Shown: piece after piece, positions 62,955 through 64,000 of the stretch
Position numbering within the stretch: position 1 is the stretch's first letter
Layout: every line of letters starts with the position of its first letter
Position numbers and translations under genes: made by a program
Notes under the pieces: model-generated
Database searches by the model: none
What the model saw: the letters and a program-made list of their open reading frames with translations, nothing else
Told to the model about the DNA's origin: nothing
NCBI RefSeq assembly: GCF_001905905.1
Contig: NZ_LIVT01000007.1
Coordinates: forward strand, 186,001-250,000
Source of the DNA: Streptomyces sp. CB02366
GTDB taxonomy: Bacteria; Actinomycetota; Actinomycetes; Streptomycetales; Streptomycetaceae
Direction of reading: 5' to 3'
DNA length: 64,000 nt

Positions 62955-64000
62955 ATGATCGGCAACAGAGCCGGACGGGCATTCTTGGGATCGTTCACCT
63001 CGGCGGGCGGACTCGGCGTCACCGCCGCCGCCGTCGACCGGGACACCGGCGCGCTGACCGTGCTCGGCTCCACGGACGCCGTGCCCGACCCCTCCTTCCT
63101 CGCGGTCGGCCCCCGAGCAGGCGGAACGGTTCTGTACGCGGTCGGCGAGAGCGCGCCGGGCGTCGCCGCCGCCTTCGCCGTCGACGGGGACGTACCGGCC
63201 CTGCTGGGCACCGTACGGGCCGTCGACGGCGATGCGCCCACCCACCTCGCGGTCGCCGCGAACCACGTGGTCACCGCCAACTACACCTCCGGCAGCGTCA
63301 CCGCCCTGCCCCTCCTCGACGACGGTTCGCTCGGGCCCGCCTCCTCCGTCCTGCGGCACGAGGGCAGCGGCCCGGACCCCGAACGCCAGGAAGGCCCGCA
63401 CGCCCACCAGGTGCTCGCCGACCCCTCCGGGAGCTGGGTGGTCAGCGTGGACCTCGGCACCGACTCGGTCCGCGTCTGCGCCCTGGATCCCGCGACCGGG
63501 GCGCTGAGCCCGCACAGCGAGACGGCGCTGCGACCGGGCGCCGGCCCGCGCCATCTGGCCTTCCACCCCTCGGGCTCGCTCGCCTACGTACTGGGCGAGC
63601 TGGAGCCGATCGTCACCGTGTGCCGCTGGGACGCCGCGGCGGGCCGGTTCGCCGTGCTCGGAGAGGTACCGGTGCTGCCCGAGCACGAGAGGGCCGACGA
63701 CGCGGTGCGCACCTACCCCTCCGAGGTGGTCGTCGCCCACGACGGCCGCTTCCTGTGGACCGCCAACCGGGGCCACGACAGCATTTCCGTGCTCACCCTC
63801 GACGAGAGCGGCGAGAAGGCCGCCCTGGCGGCCACCGTCGGCTGCGGCGGACACTGGCCGCGCGACCTCACCCTCGACCCGAGCGGCCAGTGGCTGTACG
63901 CGGCCAACGAGCGCTCCGGGAACGTCAGCTGGTTCGCCGTGGACGCCCAGACGGGCGTCCCCCGGCACGCGGGCTCCATCGAGGTCCCCGCGGCCTCCTG
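62955..64000 (+). CDS. Lactonase family beta-propeller protein (5' part, runs off the window)
   Basis: A frame open from ATG 62955 to the right edge, at least 348 codons. It starts MIGNRAGRAFLGSFTSAGGL, typical of lactonases of the 6-phosphogluconolactonase/3-carboxy-cis,cis-muconate-cyclase family, and shows repeated blades of the propeller: LYAVGESAPG, VSVDLGTDSVRVCALD, GPRHLAFHPSGSLAYVLGEL, FLWTANRGHDSISVLTL and WPRDLTLDPSGQWLYAANER. GGAGAGG lies nine bases ahead of the ATG. Members hydrolyse lactones or have unclear roles. The end is missing, so length and C-terminal blade are unknown. Confidence 0.85.
   Translation, partial: MIGNRAGRAFLGSFTSAGGLGVTAAAVDRDTGALTVLGSTDAVPDPSFLAVGPRAGGTVLYAVGESAPGVAAAFAVDGDVPALLGTVRAVDGDAPTHLAVAANHVVTANYTSGSVTALPLLDDGSLGPASSVLRHEGSGPDPERQEGPHAHQVLADPSGSWVVSVDLGTDSVRVCALDPATGALSPHSETALRPGAGPRHLAFHPSGSLAYVLGELEPIVTVCRWDAAAGRFAVLGEVPVLPEHERADDAVRTYPSEVVVAHDGRFLWTANRGHDSISVLTLDESGEKAALAATVGCGGHWPRDLTLDPSGQWLYAANERSGNVSWFAVDAQTGVPRHAGSIEVPAAS

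Overview
The window is a stretch of very GC-rich (roughly 73 percent) actinobacterial chromosome. Codon use, gene families (PucR, GAF-ANTAR, SigB/SigF-type sigma factor, FdhF/YdeP, DUF5709, PASTA-free Ser/Thr kinases, TerD pairs) and the short intergenic hairpins all point to Streptomyces or a close relative. About 56 protein genes are supported. I see no rRNA, tRNA, CRISPR array or intact insertion sequence. Most long reading frames antisense to, or shifted against, these genes are GC-driven shadows and are left out.

Layout. 0-4.3 kb: end of a molybdopterin hydroxylase gene with its XdhC maturation factor, a small charged protein, a HemK2-like methyltransferase, and a CDGSH [2Fe-2S] domain fused in frame to a heme-oxygenase-like iron enzyme. 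4.3-11.3 kb: a stress block with a SigB/SigF-type sigma factor, a cysteine hydrolase, a three-gene stress-type operon, two GAF-ANTAR antiterminator-type paralogues and a cation/proton antiporter. At least three promoters of the SigB type (GTTT-N14/15-GGGTAC/T) lie ahead of the sigma gene, the stress operon and the antiporter, so this block looks like a local sigma regulon. 11.4-22 kb: a PadR regulator with a clear operator plus an acyl-CoA dehydrogenase, a Clp-family AAA+ ATPase, an FdhF/YdeP molybdoenzyme, a DUF1345 membrane protein and a Ser/Thr kinase.

22.1-33.6 kb holds a minus-strand run of nine genes, most overlapping by 1-4 bases: DUF3068 protein, GT4 glycosyltransferase, methyltransferase, giant AftD-like membrane arabinofuranosyltransferase homologue, condensation-domain acyltransferase-like protein, second methyltransferase, DMT-type transporter, Trm112-like protein and FkbM methyltransferase. 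Together they look like an export and decoration pathway for an unknown surface glycan or glycolipid. This is my best candidate for an undescribed system. 33.8-42.3 kb: a 50-residue membrane peptide translationally coupled to a PucR regulator, then a gamma-glutamylation catabolic cluster (SDR, aldehyde dehydrogenase, GlnA-like ligase, FadR-type regulator, ethanolamine-type permease, glutamine-amidotransferase-type hydrolase) with two matching inverted repeats that look like the regulator's operators.

42-51 kb: two TerD proteins, a BlaI/M56 regulator-protease pair, two hemolysin/CNNM-type membrane proteins, a TatA-like protein and a geranylgeranyl-reductase-family flavoprotein. Three copies of the same BlaI-type operator (TCTACAG-N2-CTGTAGA) connect the BlaI gene, the hemolysin pair and the TatA-like gene into one apparent regulon. 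51-64 kb: a second Ser/Thr kinase, a HAD phosphatase, Lrp and HxlR regulators, an FUSC-type transporter, RidA, a large secreted S8 protease, a cytochrome P450 and the start of a lactonase-type beta-propeller protein that runs off the end of the window. Strong perfect hairpins mark several convergent gene ends (35160-35198, 56774-56808).
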